A program made the translations under genes and the position numbers. 64,000 nt of DNA from Pseudomonas aylmerensis (GTDB lineage: Bacteria > Pseudomonadota > Gammaproteobacteria > Pseudomonadales > Pseudomonadaceae). The stretch lies in contig NZ_MAUE01000010.1 of NCBI RefSeq assembly GCF_001702265.1, positions 62,001 to 126,000 of the forward strand, in the 5' to 3' direction. Position 1 is the first letter of the stretch. Every line of letters begins with the position of its first letter. The notes below the pieces were generated by a model, which did not search any database, was not told where the DNA came from, and was given only the letters and a program-made list of their open reading frames with translations. This document shows, one piece after another, positions 63,004 through 64,000 of the stretch.

Positions 63004-63025
63004 TGAGTCTTGCGCGCAAGGCTCA
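63004..63025. promoter_or_regulatory. palindrome in the lpd-sucC gap
   Basis: TGAGTCTTGCGCGCAAGGCTCA has 10 of 11 pairs matched. It lies in the 204-bp gap between lpd and sucC, which also holds scattered GCTGCGCAAGG-like repeats. It may be an mRNA hairpin that adjusts sucCD expression relative to the upstream cluster. Confidence 0.4.
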
Positions 63026-63062
63026 CGACGGGCAACTCCGCCGTGGTTTCTTATTATCTCGC

Positions 63063-64000
<938 letters not shown>

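Overview
The window is a contiguous stretch of chromosome from a Pseudomonas of the fluorescens type. This rests on the gene families (FabA-FabB, HtpG, SucC-SucD-Lpd, BraB/BrnQ, PyrF, GpsA, SixA, a DUF1974-type FadE), on the abundance of Pseudomonas-type REP/REPIN palindromes between genes, and on high-GC coding DNA throughout. There is no phage, plasmid, insertion sequence, integrase or CRISPR array, and no stretch of clearly foreign composition. The gene block from the AMP-ligase/GpsA genes to fabA-fabB, and the block from htpG to lpd, resemble the order I recall from P. aeruginosa; this is memory, not an alignment.

Layout. 1-9.1 kb: the start of an MFS exporter diverging from a TetR regulator across a strong operator-like palindrome, a YadGH-type ABC exporter, a glutathione transferase, a transglutaminase-like protein, FadE plus a small conserved protein, a LysR regulator and an alanyl-tRNA editing protein. 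9.1-10.1 kb: a gene-free block of three roughly 326-bp tandem repeats, each holding a 43-bp-arm palindrome. 10.1-19.8 kb: PhoD phosphatase and a GNAT acetyltransferase, then exbD-tonB-TonB receptor-exbB, a secreted phospholipase D-like protein and a secreted M20 dipeptidase. 19.8-23.0 kb: an unusual fused ferredoxin-reductase/M24 protein diverging from a MocR regulator. 23.0-23.6 kb: a four-tRNA operon (Glu-Gly-Glu-Gly). 23.8-34.5 kb: an unknown membrane coiled-coil protein, a second copy of the palindrome family, a hydrolase, a chemoreceptor, a second MocR regulator, an SDR, an NADP-dependent reductase, pyrF and a two-component system. 34.5-42.4 kb: nine genes on the minus strand (gpsA, DUF4389, sixA, acyl-CoA ligase, thioesterase, two alpha/beta hydrolases, DUF4892, AI-2E-type transporter). 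42.6-49.5 kb: TonB receptor, periplasmic binding protein and hybrid kinase, then fabA-fabB. 49.7-58.3 kb: a second chemoreceptor, amidohydrolase, OsmC, pirin, dienelactone hydrolase, htpG, two thioesterases and a small lipoprotein. 58.3-64 kb: DUF599 protein, branched-chain amino-acid carrier, and sucCD with the 3' part of lpd.

How the genes work together. Lipid metabolism recurs: FadE (beta-oxidation), an acyl-CoA ligase under a palindromic operator, three PaaI-type thioesterases, GpsA (phospholipid backbone) and FabA-FabB (unsaturated fatty acids) behind a FabR/DesT-like operator. Two envelope uptake units stand out: a receptor-dedicated TonB-ExbB-ExbD system flanked by secreted phosphoester hydrolases, and a TonB receptor/binding-protein/hybrid-kinase cassette that looks like a sense-and-import unit. 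The sucC-sucD-lpd end belongs to the 2-oxoglutarate dehydrogenase/TCA cluster.

The best candidates for something little described are the Fdx-FAD-NAD-M24 fusion with its MocR partner, the receptor-binding protein-kinase cassette next to fabAB, and the tandem palindrome block at 9.1-10.1 kb.
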